Assembly: GCA_016647705.1 (NCBI GenBank)
Contig: CM028338.1
Span: 34,043,176-34,107,175 of the forward strand
Reading direction: 5' to 3'
DNA length: 64,000 bases
DNA from: Eucommia ulmoides
Lineage: Eukaryota; Streptophyta; Magnoliopsida; Garryales; Eucommiaceae
In this document: piece after piece, positions 11,986 to 22,699 of the stretch
How positions within the stretch are numbered: position 1 is the stretch's first letter
How the letters are laid out: each line of letters begins with the position of its first letter
Position numbers and translations under genes: made by a program
The notes under the pieces: generated by a model
Seen by the model: only the letters and a program-made list of their open reading frames with translations
What the model was told of the DNA's origin: nothing
The model's database searches: none

Positions 11986-12110
11986 AAGGAGAGGGGGGTG
12001 GTGGGGGTGGGGGTGTTGGTGTTCTGTTTTTACAAGCCCCCCCATGCAGCGCCCCCAAACACTTCCCCCCACCAAGCACCCCCCCCCACTTCCCCTCACT
12101 TTTTTCAAAA
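11986..12110. repeat. G-rich then C-rich imperfect palindrome
   Basis: A plus-strand G-rich arm (GGGGGGTGGTGGGGGTGGGG at about 11994) is followed by a C-rich arm (CCCCCCC and CACCCCCCCCCCAC near 12037-12095), separated by about 25 bp. It could form a hairpin or, on either strand, G-quadruplexes. Open frames here are low-complexity Gly/Pro and not genes. Confidence 0.7.
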
Positions 12111-13029
12111 AGAAAAAAATAAAATAAAATTGAAAAGTCAAACTACAATTAAATTTCCAAAAAAATATAATTTTTTAAATATTTATCTAATATTTATTTA
12201 TTTCTTAGTAAAAAATAATTTTTTTTTTATAATGTAGTTAAAGATATCGATATTGAAAAAATAACAACGAAAAACTCAATGCACCGTCTCCCTCCCCCGT
12301 TTATTCTCATTTTTCTTCAAAATTCAAATATTATTTTTAAAATTTAATTTTAAAAAATTACATAGACACAAAAATAATCTTTTATTAGCTTTTAAGCAAA
12401 ATTTAATTTTAAAACAAAACTAGCTTTAGACCCGCACAATATGTCGGTCTATAAAAATATTATATTGGTATTTTCTTTTCAATTGTTACATGACTAATAA
12501 TTGATCTTTTAATTTTATATTTAATATATTTTATAAAAATATAACATAAATAAATTTTAATATTGAGAAATTAAAATAAAATTGTAACGTAGAAAACTAT
12601 TTATGATGTTGAGATTATTAATGTTCATCATTCATATTTTTTTCTTCCATAAAATAGTAAATAATAAATAAATAAATTTCTAGAGCAATATTTTAAATTT
12701 TGTAACTTTGTTTTTCAAATAATAGTTTTAAAATAATATAATAGGTCATTTTTATATTTAATAGTCTCTATTATTTAGTTAAGAATTATTAAAATATTCT
12801 TTGAAGCACATGAAATTGAACAAATTTTATGTGATTAATAGAAAGAGAGAGAGAAAATTTTATTAAATAGTTAAAAACAGAGAAGAATGTGTAGAAATAT
12901 GATAACATATAATCAATTATAATGAAAACAATTATCAACTACAATATAGGTAAATTTCAGTGAACCACCTGTCATTTGAAAAATTTACAACAAAAACTCA
13001 ACGGCATGTTCCTAACTAAGAAACTTAAG
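12111..13029. other. Very AT-rich intergenic DNA
   Basis: No gene supported. A fragment with CTAGCTTTAGACCCGCAC near 12420 resembles termini of short plant DNA elements but has no recognised partner. Confidence 0.5.
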
Positions 13030-13289
13030 TGAAACGCGCAAAAGTAGGGTCTATCTATAGTAGGCTTTGCCGCTTTACAACTCCACAATCCCGCTTCTTT
13101 ATTTATCTAAAAGAAGTTTCGCAAAGTGCACTCTCTAAAGCACATCATTCTGTTGCTTGCTGGCTTTAATTAGATGAAGAAAGTCACCTGGTTCTAGGGA
13201 GCAAGTCACCGTTGGTTATGCTCTAGGAACGCTAGTGTGCGTCAGTAGCGTCAATGTTTTAGCTCGTTACTTGCCGCGTCCAGTAAAGG

Positions 13290-13682
13290 TTGAACGAATC
13301 ACTTCATCGGTTTACTGCAAATCCATTAGTTGGATCCCTTGAGATGGGACAAGCGAAAGAGCTGGAGATCACTTTGATTCACCATCTTATCGCCTTCCCT
13401 CTTGCGGAAGCTTGGATGTTGGTAAGCTACTTCAATGACTTTAGATGGTCAACTGAAAGTAGTAGCCAGATCTCCTACTATGACTTTATGAAGACGAAAT
13501 CATTTTTTGATAACATTAGTAAAAATAATTTGATGGATCTTGGTTGCAGTGGTCCGATAGCACTTCCAAATGACTCTTCATATAAGACGATCAGGTTGAC
13601 CCAAGGGATCAATCAACTGGGACTTATTTTTCTCGCTCTCTTCTCATTCCACTTTAAAATAGGAACATCAACAAGAATATAG
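13290..13682 (+). pseudogene. LINE (L1-type) endonuclease fragment
   Basis: The 130-residue frame contains EAWMLVSYFNDFRWSTESSS and then a segment ending NNLMDLGCSGP. Plant L1 endonucleases have W-x-x-x-G-D-F-N-D and, about 35 residues later, DLGFSGPxFTW. Here GDFND is SYFND and the downstream FTW is lost, so this is a short dead fragment. Frame ends are set by chance, not by the original gene. Confidence 0.5.
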
Positions 13683-13985
13683 AGCACGCGGGTTCTGTGG
13701 CACAACGTGGCAGGGGTGCAATCTAAGGTGTAGCTGCATGGAAAGACACTTATTCGATTAAAGGTGTCTCGTGGTAGGGGTTGTGCATAATCAAAGAGGG
13801 GCAAGTACTTTCCAGCTTGCTACTTTCACTATGACCTTCTCCACCTAATGACTCTCAAATGAAGGTAGGAAACTTGAAGAGTTTGTAAGCACTACAACAA
13901 GTAGTTGTCCCAATTAAGGAAAGCCAACCCGAAGGTGATAAATAGCCTCGACTGGGTTCCTGCTAAAAGGTAACTGACATAGGTT

Positions 13986-14255
13986 TTAAATGACTATTTT
14001 AGTACTTTGCCTCGGAGGTTCTGACCTTTCCATGGACTGTTCATAGAGCAGTTCGTTAATTTCCAATTGTCGGGATAGGGCGGGGAAATTTATGCCTTGG
14101 AAAATAGTAGAAAGTGGATTTATTTCCTCAGTATCAGCTTGAACAACCGAAAGAGTAGGGGATTGGGGAGTACCTGCAACACTCGAAGATGTAATTGGTT
14201 CGGGGATGTCCAACACTTGAAATTCCACCTCGAAAGTGTAAGGACCTATTTCCAC
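13986..14255 (-). pseudogene. Ty3/gypsy protease-region fragment
   Basis: The minus-strand frame starts MEIGPYTFEVEFQVLDIPEP. This resembles the plant gypsy segment G-P-x-x-F-x-V-x-F-Q-V-M-D-I that precedes the conserved LLGRPWIH of the aspartic-protease region. The diagnostic LLGRPW block is not preserved. Identification is tentative and the piece is non-functional. Confidence 0.4.
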
Positions 14256-15280
14256 AGGTAAATCGATGTCATCGATAACTGTCTCTTCAACCCATCAAAA
14301 TCACTCTAGCGCCTCTTGGCTTCCGACATCAACCACCGATGAATAGGATGGCAAGGGTTTTCGAAATCGAATGAGAGCAATGAGATAGTCCTACGGTCAG
14401 TCACAGAAGATCGATAACTAGTGAACTCAATGAGAGATTCTTTAGTTAAAAGGTAGGTGGCATTTTCCGGAGTCAAAGGCTATCTTATTACATTTAGTTT
14501 GTCCCATCCTTGTTGAAGCAAACACGCCCATTTGAACGCTTTATTTGCAGAAAGAGATATGGGGCCAAATAATCCAAACCATTGGTATGACAATACATAA
14601 TCCAATCTCTGACTCCCAGATAAAGAGAAAAGAGTTGTATTGAAAAGTTATTTAATTGATTGTCCCATTCATGTGATAGATGGCCAAGGGCCAGCATATG
14701 GGATCAAAACCAAGTTGACCTACGACCAACACATAACTTACAGAAGATGTTTCAAAAACACAAGTGAAGGATTTTTTGGGTTGAAACAAACTCTTCGAAG
14801 CGGTCTAATAACTTCGTCTGATAAGGTGTCCATAAAAGAACGTTATGCGCTTCCATTGCTTGCTTGCTTGTTGCTCATCACTACCACTTGGAAGTGCATA
14901 ACCTAGTGTCCCTAGTGCTTAGACATGCATCCAGCTGTTCCAATAGTCTCTGCTAGTTGAACCACGTCCAGTAGACTCCCTCTAACGCTCATCCCCTTCG
15001 TTAGTTGTTTAATCAGGATACTCAACCCTAGGTTCCTAAACTTGGAATGGATGGCAGTTCGTTGTTGCCTATGCTTAGAACGTTGTCTGGGCTAAGAGCC
15101 ATAGTGAGTTGTTGTTTTTTGGTTGTTTTTTTCTCGTTGTTGATATCGGCAAGACCCAACCAAATGATGTATGTCGGGTGTTAGTGACAGAATGCTTAGT
15201 ACCTACAAGGCATTATGTCCTTTGGAGAAAGAAAACGGGCACCTTCCCAGAGACTGATTGCTCTTAGGTAAGTCAAGGAA

Positions 15281-16039
15281 AACTTTGTGTGAAGCATAAG
15301 ACCCCATGTAATGAGCATGTGATCTATATTGCCTGTCATTTAGAATATCTTAGGCATCTCTTTCCCTTGATGTTAAATATAAAATTACTTATTTGTCCCC
15401 TTTATTATACTATTAAAAAATTAATTAAAAAATATAAAACAAATGTTTTCTCTTATAACCCTCTAAAAAATTAATATTTTGATCAAGTTTTATTTTTTTG
15501 TTTTTAAATTTTATTTATGCAATACATTTTCAACTGTTACACACACAACATCGATATTTAGACATGGTTCGTGGGTTAGTGCTATTAATGGCCATGCACT
15601 TTGATCTTGATTCTCATGAAAGTTATTAGGGAACAACCCTATTCCCATAGTTGCGGTCTTACGACAACTCTTACTTAGGTGAGTCCTCCAAGGGTATGTG
15701 TGACCTATACCCTGCAAGAGTTTTCCTATCTTGGTCTCATTTAGGGTTAAAACCCTTGCTTAAAATCACACATCATCAGCACTATTGCCATAGGAAAGAA
15801 AAGAATAATATCTCTGGAGAATATCCTTCTAATATTAGGTGTTGGTCAATAAGTCACGCAGTACAAATTGTTTCTACCCATTGAACCTCATTCATGGGAT
15901 TCTCAATCACAGAGGTTGGGTTACTTTCCTATGTGACTTCCTTGTAGGCTTAGACCCATCATTCTCGACAAATCTAGGACTACATTCCTAGATAGACCTT
16001 GGATAAATGATCAACAATATTACTTTCTGATCTCACAAA
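15281..16039 (-). mobile_element. 3' non-coding tail of a minus-strand copia element
   Basis: This lies directly downstream (minus strand) of a copia RNase H. It contains no conserved domain but reads as a post-RNase H tail, including a minus-strand GTTCAATGGGTAGAAACAAT segment near 15885-15866. A terminal repeat probably lies here, but its ends were not resolved. Confidence 0.45.
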
Positions 16040-16530
16040 ATGTAGTGATATTATATCTATTTTCAACATACTCTTAACAAACTTGTATCTTATTTGTATA
16101 TATCTATTCATTTTCTTGTTTGTATGATCTTGTTTTACTAAGTTAATAACAGCTCGATTATCACAATGAATGGATAGAGTAGGAAAGGTTTACCAACTAA
16201 AGGTAGATCTAAAAGTAAGTTTTTAATCCATTTTGCTTCCACACATGTGGTATCAAGTGTTATAAGTTCTGCCTCCATTGTACTTGTTGAAATAATAGTT
16301 TGTTTCTTAGAGCCCCAAGATATAGCAGCTCCTCCTAATAAAAATACAAACCTAGTGGTGGATCTCACATCTAGACTGTTAGAAATCCAATTTGCATCAC
16401 TAAAACCTTCAACTACACTAGAATAACTTTTGTAGCATAAGGTGAAATCTAAAGTTCCTCTAAGATACTTACAAATCCTTTCTAATAATATCCAATGTTC
16501 CTTACTAGGGTTGTAAGTATATATATTCAA
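16040..16530 (-). pseudogene. Ty1/copia RNase H domain
   Basis: Minus-strand reading shows GFSDANW, then SWGSKKQTIISTSTMEAELI (copia RNase H normally has SWxSKKQxxVxxSSxEAEY), then a CDN-like acidic site and a C-terminal VRSESNIVDHLSK segment. The frame shifts between these blocks. It belongs to the same element as the RT at 16558-17707. Confidence 0.85.
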
Positions 16531-16557
16531 TCCTCCAACATCATAAGAAATATCAGG

Positions 16558-17707
16558 TCAAGAGTTATTAGATAGATATAAAAGTGATACGATCATCTGG
16601 GAATGCTTTAATTGAGATATTACATGACCTTTGTTCTTTTTCAGATTTACACTAGAATCATAAGGTGTGCTAACAGGTTTTACATCAAAATACTCAAACT
16701 TCTTCAACATTTTCTCTACAGTACTTAACCGATCAAGGGTTATACCGCTAGAGGGTTTCTCTAATTTCATTCCTAAAATCACATACGCTTCTCCCAAATC
16801 TTTTATGTCAAAATTCTTAGATAATTATAACTTAACATCCTCTACAATCTTGAGATTAGTTCCAAAAATAAGAATATCATCTACATAAAGACACAAAATA
16901 ACACTACCCCCATTATTTTCTTTGTAATATAGACACTTGTCATGACCATTAATTCTGAAACCATATTCTAAAATCACATTATCAAATTTTTCATGCCATT
17001 GCTTAGAGGCTTGGTTGAGACCATATAAATATTTTACTATTTACAAAACTTATGTTCTTGACCCTTAGTAATAAGGCCCACAGGTTGATCCATATAATTT
17101 TCCTCTTCTAAATCCCCATTTAGAAAAAGTAGTCTTTACATCCATTTTACGTATCACTAAGTTATGAATAAGAGCTAAAACTATAAGGATCCTAACAGTT
17201 GTAATACTAGTTACAGGAGAATAAGTATCAAAATAGTCAATCATTTTTCTTGTGTGTAAATCCTTTTGCTACCAATCTAGCCTTATACTTATCTATGCTT
17301 CCATCAGGTTTTAACTTCTTCATAAAAATCCACGTACAACCACGTAAATCCACTAACTTCCAAGTATTATTTTTCATGATTGATTTAATCTCACTATTTA
17401 TCACCTCTTTACAAAAAGGTGCATCTATAGAAGATGTTGATTCCTTGTAAGTTTTCGGATCTTTTTCTACTAAGTAAGTATATAATTCTTCCCCAAAATT
17501 CTTTTCAATTCTATGTCTTTTACTTTGTCTTGGTTCTAGCAAAAAATCTAATTTTGTCTCGACAGGAAGACTATTGCTAGTAAAAGTTATGTCATAAGTT
17601 AGTGTGGAATCCATGTTTACTAACTTTTTAGGAATTCTAGTTTTATAAGAAAATATATCTTCAAAGAAAGTTGCATCTCTTGATTCAACTATCAAATTTA
17701 TGGACAT
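16558..17707 (-). pseudogene. Ty1/copia reverse transcriptase, degenerate
   Basis: At its start (17237-17707) the minus strand encodes NNTWKLVDL, GCTWIFMKKLKPDGSIDKYK and ARLVAKGF, the N-terminal copia RT signature. A catalytic YVDDIL is readable near 16895-16875, and EKMLKKFEYFD...STPYDSSV follows at 16797-16640. At least two frameshifts and several stops separate the blocks. The element is cut off at 17731, where an LTR of another family is inserted; integrase and gag are missing. Confidence 0.88.
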
Positions 17708-17731
17708 ACCACTAATTTGAGATTCTATAAT

Positions 17732-18513
17732 TGTTGGTGTATAAAAATGGTATACACCTCGAGTATGGTCCAGTCGGATGACAGATGGGTCTTGTTGCTG
17801 AAGTGCAGAAATTCCTCACGTGAACTTTACTGAGTCCTAGGAAGACTAACCTGTTGTACCCAGAGTCTTGCTCCTCGGGGGGTGGTACCTGCAGAAGGCT
17901 CAGACATGGATTTATCCCGATAAAACTCATCCGGCGTGAAACTAAGAGCTCAGAGAGAAAATGTATAAAAATGCACTAAGTAAGCAAGTGAACTCAATGC
18001 ATAGGTGTAATAAAGTGTACCTCAGGCTTGCATAGCCCTTGGTATATATAGGCGTTGGAGATGATTAGTGGGGCCTAAACTTAGTTAATTAGGTGAAACC
18101 ATGTGTTTAGCCAATAATCCAGGATGTGTGGCAGATAATCACTGGACTTGGGCTTTTGGGCCCATTTGGCGAAGCCTGTGGGCCTCTGTCAGACTTGTGG
18201 TGAGATGGTAGAGGAGAGTGGAGATCTGTGGAGTCCTGGAGGAGAAGCGAGCTAGAATGGAAAGCCGGTCTAAGTGAATGGCTGAGTCCTTAAAGTTGGC
18301 TGTCCAGGGCATGGTGCAGAGTTTAGGGCGGCATATCCCTACAGGGCACTATACTCCTCCCTAGGCGCAAAGGAGATTCTAGGGAGGAGTCATGGTCAGC
18401 GTATGCTCCAGCATGGCACTGCAAATTTCAGAATGCATCCATATCACTATGAGGATGGACACGTGGCTGGGCCCCAGGTACTGACTTAGTGGTGCCAAAA
18501 AATTCCCTCATCA
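17732..18513 (-). mobile_element. LTR (family A, about 790 bp), copy 1
   Basis: On the plus strand it starts TGTTGGTGTATAAAAATGGT and ends CCCTCATCA. A second copy of the same family lies at 61995-62791 and aligns over its whole length. On the minus strand it has a TATATATA box near 18050. No matching 5 bp duplication flanks this copy. The adjacent minus-strand purine run (about 18530-18514, AGGAGGGAAATT) looks like a polypurine tract. This may therefore be the 3' LTR of a minus-strand element whose internal part extends right and is mostly lost. Confidence 0.75.
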
Positions 18514-18631
18514 ATTTCCCTCCTAGTCCTGTGCGGCAAGGGAAGTGAGACAATCAGGAGTATCAATTTTTGGTTGGAATAGGCGTCCTAGAGGCTTCGA
18601 AGTATGAAAAACACCTCTAATTGACATTTTT

Positions 18632-18820
18632 CCAAGAGTTAACTTTTTCTAAGGAGTTAATTTGAAATAGGCCCCCATACGTCCGGGGTCAAGTAGCACT
18701 GCAGGGCGACTCCCAAAATCGTAGAAATTCGGGGTCGTCCTGTCTTGCTACCTGTCCCCGGACCCTAGCTATATGGGGGGCCTATTTCAAATTAACTCCT
18801 AAAAAAAGGTTAACTGTGGG
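18632..18820. repeat. Fold-back (imperfect inverted repeat, arms about 85 bp)
   Basis: The left arm (GAGTTAAC, AAGGAGTTAATTTGAAATAG, GCCCCCATA, CGTCCGGGGTCAAGTAGCA) is mirrored by the right arm (TGCTACCTGTCCCCGGACC, TATGGGGGGCC, TATTTCAAATTAACTCCT, GGTTAACT). The loop is short and the stem nearly continuous. A third, partial right-arm copy follows at 18836-18899, sharing AAAATCGTAGAAATTCGGGG with 18716 onward. Confidence 0.75.
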
Positions 18821-19095
18821 AAACGTGTTGTCTTGAAAATCGTAGAAATTCGGGGTCGTCTTGCCGTGCTACCTGACCCCAGAACTCGGTCGTATGGGGA
18901 AAGCCTGTTGGGGTGTTTAAGGAAGGACCTAGATGGAATTCCTTGGGTTTTTAGGGGCAAATTAGCATTTTGGTAGCGTTTTTTTTGGGTCGCCATTAAT
19001 GCGGTCGAAGCAACACAGAGTCGGATTTCGAACGCCAAGAAGAAGATAGTGGAAAGAGAAAGAAGAGAGAGAAGATTAAGACAGAGCACTTTCAT
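18799..19095 (-). CDS. Small ORF with signal-peptide-like N-terminus, unrecognised
   Basis: A 98-codon minus-strand frame starts at an ATG (context AGCCATGAA) and begins with about 29 largely hydrophobic residues (MKVLCLNLLSLLSLSTIFFL...), like a secretory signal. The rest is basic and Ser/Arg-rich, and its C-terminal third is encoded by the repeated arm of the fold-back. No secreted-peptide family was recognised. Its position inside transposon debris argues against a conserved gene; its start context and signal-like N-terminus argue for keeping it listed. No expression evidence can be seen. Confidence 0.2.
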   Translation of the reverse strand: MKVLCLNLLSLLSLSTIFFLAFEIRLCVASTALMATQKKRYQNANLPLKTQGIPSRSFLKHPNRLSPYDRVLGSGSTARRPRISTIFKTTRFPQLTFF

Positions 19096-19226
19096 GGCTT
19101 GAGTTAGATGAAATAGAGGAATTGTAAGAACAACAAAAATAAATGTATATAAATGATAGATTGAGTCAAATTTTGATCGAAAATGAACTGAGATCGATTT
19201 ATGTTTTTGTTTGAAAAAAATTAAAG

Positions 19227-19591
19227 CCTTACTACCCCTATTGTGGGGGAGGTTCCACCCCCGAAACAGGGGTTGGAATCACCCCGTAAGAGGGGTGGAA
19301 TAGAAAGAGAGAGAGGGAAGGACGGAGGGAGGAGGAAGATAGAGAGAGAGAGAGAGAGTTGAGTGGGAGAGAGAAAAATGTAGAAAAAAATGAAAAAGAA
19401 AAAAATACATTAAAAAATTAAAAATATGTAAAAACAATGTTTTGCCCCTCTATTTTGTTAGTTTTGATAAAAGGACCGAATAAAAACATGTTGATACCTG
19501 GAGGGTTTAAAATGAAACGATCAAATGAAAAGAGACCATTTAGAAATATGTCAATACCTAGAGGGTTTCAAATGTACTTTTCCCTTCTTTT
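19227..19591. mobile_element. Truncated copy of the long-TIR element found at 40820-41480
   Basis: It shares with the right half of 40820-41480 a core of GGGGG/CCCCC palindromes, a (GA)n tract, TTTTGCCCCTCTATTTTGTT and the right terminal repeat with AGAGGGTTTCAAATGTACTT then TTCCC. The left arm is missing. Confidence 0.65.
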
Positions 19592-20559
19592 TATCAGCGT
19601 TGGTATAAGCTCTTTGTGAGAAAAACAAAAATATTTTTTTGTATTTATGTCAACTTGTAATTCAAACTTAAGTGTAATTGGTTTGACTGAGAATATAATT
19701 GAGTATAAAGGGAACTTACTTAATCGGGACTATAAGGGATTTGATTCTTACCTGTGAAAATGATCAAAAAGGGTTTTAGTGGATAGAATTCCCTGTGAGA
19801 GATCGGGAGAGTAGACGTAGACACAAATAACTTGTCGAACTACTATAAACTATCAGGTGTCAAATTTCTCTCTCCTTTGCTTTTTCTATGTGCACTAGAA
19901 ATAACGTTTCTGCATTTAATCAAATAAAATTGACTAGGGATTAATTAATTGGATTAAAATTTTAAACTACCCAATTCACCCCCCCTCTTGATATATCTTT
20001 GGGCTAACAAACAAGTTTAAATTTATGAAATCCAATTGACAATAACAAGTTTAAGATCTAGTTTTATGGTTGTGTTGGTTATTGTCGTGTTTGGTGTTAC
20101 TTGTATTTGATATTGCGTTGTTTAGGTGACAGGTACTTTTAAAACATTGCATAGACAAAAGGAATTATGTCAAAATTTATGTGTAGTTAAATTCATTTTT
20201 CAACTACAACTAACACTAAAATAAACGCCGCTTTATTGTTTATGTTGTTTCTGTTTCTTTTGTGTTTGTGATGTTTTTATTGTTTTTGTTTCCGTATACA
20301 TATATGTGCGGTTTTTTTTTTTTTTTTTGTGTCTAATTAGGCATTTGATGTTGGTTCTACTCTTCAGAGGAAATTTAGAGATTATTAATTTAGATTATAT
20401 TAATTTACATCAGATTAGGAGTTCTATTCAGTATTATTTAATTGATGTAATTTTATTTGGCATTTTTTTGGGAGATCATGTTTACGTTTCAATTATTTAT
20501 ATTTTCATTCAGATTTTTGTTGGTAATTGATAAAGTTCATCTTATTTCATTGAGATTCT
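19592..20559. other. Intergenic DNA with a probable copia LTR scrap
   Basis: Around 19960-19990 the sequence ACCCAATTCACCCCCCCTCT resembles the end of plant copia LTRs or leaders. No coding sequence is attached. A T tract lies at 20312-20327. No gene is supported. Confidence 0.35.
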
Positions 20560-21191
20560 CTCAAAACATTTACCAACTAAATCATCACTGGCCACTAGAT
20601 GTAAAAATAAATATTTATTTTTTTTAAAAAAAATTAGTGGCATTTAGTTTTGCCGCTACACAAAAAATACAAACATTTACCGGCTAAATTGTCATTCTCC
20701 ATTAAACATAATTTTTTTTTCATTTTTAGTAGCGTTTAAATTTGCTGCTATACAAAAAATATAATAGTTGTTACATTTACCGTCTAAGCCATCATTTATC
20801 ACTACATGTAAAAATAAATATTTAACATTATTTAAAAAAAATAAAAAATTAGTGGCATTTAAAATTACCGCTATTCACAAAATACTATAGTCGGTAAACA
20901 TTTACTGACTAAATCGTCATTTGCCACTAAATAGAAAAATAAATATGTAATATTTTTCATTTCATTTTTAGTGGCATTTGAATTTACTGCTATACGAAAT
21001 CTAAAAAGACGCTAAATCTTTTATATTTAGCAGCAAAATCTTAGCTGCTAATTATGAATTAGCCACTATATCCTATAACTATTGTAGTATTAGCAGCAGT
21101 TGTATTAATTACCGCTAAAACTTTTAGTGGCTAAAAAATAAGTTTTTAGAGGGTAATTGACCTGTCGCTAAAGCACATTTTTGTTTTAGTG
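20560..21191. mobile_element. CACTA (En/Spm-like) terminal fragment with subterminal repeats
   Basis: The right end, read on the minus strand, is CACTAAAACAAAAATGTGCT, starting with the CACTA pentamer that defines the superfamily. Inward lie many copies of a TTACCGCTA / AGTGGCTAA-type motif, and four imperfect tandem units of about 120 bp (20560-21000) containing GTGGCATTTA...CCGCTATAC and AAAAATAAATATT. Dense subterminal repeats are typical of CACTA ends. The opposite terminus and a transposase are absent. Confidence 0.6.
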
Positions 21192-21333
21192 ATTTGAAAC
21201 ATCATGCAAGGAATTGAATTTGAAATTTAAGTTCTGACAACAGGAGATTCGTCTTAAGTCACAGTCGATCAAAGATAAAACCTTTCCATCTCCAAAAAAA
21301 AAATCTAATGCGATAGAGGGAAAACATAGAACT

Positions 21334-21690
21334 TGTTGGGTAGGTCGAGCTCATGTGGGGATAGACCTAACCCAAAGAACAATTGGGCTTAACTTAAGTG
21401 AGAAGGACAAAAAAAATTTGGGTCTCATTTGTATTTTCTTAATTAAAGAAACAAAAGAAAAAAAAAAAAAATCCCATTAGGTTTTTTCCTTCCATTCATA
21501 CGGCTGCTAGATTATAAGGGTAGTGGCTTGAATGTGAAAACAAGAAAAGGCATTGAGTGAACAAAACAACAAGTGAAAGACAGTAGTGTGGCAGTAGTAT
21601 TTTTAGAGAGAAGGAAGATGAGAGCTCGCTCGCTTGAGCTTGAGGAGTGAAGGGCAATTCAAATTTTGATTGGGCTAAAATGTTGATCAC
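21334..21690 (+). repeat. 5' LTR (3'-truncated) of the copia element
   Basis: It matches the first part of the 3' LTR (24067 onward) as far as ATTGGG(C/T)TAAA. The remaining roughly 380 bp of LTR and the primer-binding site are deleted, and gag-like sequence follows directly. Confidence 0.8.
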
Positions 21691-21729
21691 ATGAATAATT
21701 TTCAAGGCGTTGTTAGTTAGTTGATTACT

Positions 21730-22413
21730 ATGAAACTTGTTTGGAAGATGAAGTGGAGGCATTATTACTTCTCATTACCTGACAGTTGGGAAATGCTCAG
21801 AATATCACTCAGTAATTGACCGCCAGATGAAAAGTTGATGATGGATATAGTCAAAGACAGTCTCATTAATTAAGAGGCAAGGAGAAAAGAGCTGGACTCA
21901 TTCTCAAGATCGTAGGCACTGGTTACTAAAAATCAAGAAAGATGAGGGGAAAGGAAAAGAAAGAATCCTCGTAATGATGGGTGGTTTGACAAATCGAGAG
22001 GTAGATTGAAAAATAAAAATGACTTCAGGTGCTTCCACTGCAACAAGCCAGGACACATGATTTGAGATTGCAGATTCTTAAAAATAGTACAATCTAAAGA
22101 CCGAAATGACAAGAACAAAGAAGATGAGAAGACCAACGCAATTGTTGTTGATGGAAATATTATTACTCTTTATGAAGATGGTTGTGTCAACCTTGCATGT
22201 CAGAATAACAATTGGGTGATTAATTCGGGTACATCATTTCATGTTACTTCTCGTGGTGATTTATTCTCATCTTACACTAGCGGTGACATTGGCTATGTAA
22301 AGATGAAAAATGACGGTGCATCTAAGATCATTGACATAGGATACATTTATCTAGAAACTGATATCGACTGCAAATTGGTACTTGAAGGTGTCAGACGTGT
22401 TCCAGATATTTGA
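21730..22413 (+). pseudogene. Copia gag and protease, degenerate
   Basis: Gag remnants from about 21730 lead to a CCHC zinc knuckle, CFHCNKPGHMI-stop-DC, at about 22027-22072. This is followed at 22216 by WVINSGTSFHVTSRGDLFSS, the copia protease start, where the active-site D-S-G is N-S-G. A TGA interrupts the knuckle. The frame closes at 22413 in the protease. Confidence 0.85.
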
Positions 22414-22699
22414 CTCAATTTTATTTTCACCTGAAAACAAGACGATGATGGTTACAGTAGTCATTTCGATGAAGAAAAATAAAAACTCACCAGAGGTTCT
22501 TTGGTGTTGGCGAGAGGCAATAAACTAAGTCGCTTGTATGTGATGTAAGCGAATTTAGCTAAAAGAAAAGGTCAATATAGTTGAGGATTCTTCTATGGAC
22601 TTACGACATCGACGACTTTGTCACCTTAGTGAAAAATACCTTTATATACTTGCCAGAAAACAACTCCTAATAGGTATAAAATGTACATCTCTAAAAATT

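Larger units (their letters stand above)
13030..15280. other. Higher-GC patchwork, possible organelle-derived insertion with retroelement scraps
   Basis: Base composition changes sharply from the AT-rich left flank to a balanced, non-repetitive sequence, and back again after about 15280. It contains a LINE endonuclease fragment and a gypsy protease fragment in opposite orientations (listed separately), the mixture seen in plant mitochondrial genomes and their nuclear copies. No mitochondrial gene was recognised, so organellar origin is a suggestion only. No intact coding region is present. Confidence 0.35.
18514..19226 (-). other. Residual internal region next to LTR copy 1
   Basis: No retroelement domain is readable. 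It contains the fold-back listed below and a small minus-strand frame. It probably belongs to the truncated element whose LTR ends at 18513. Confidence 0.4.
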
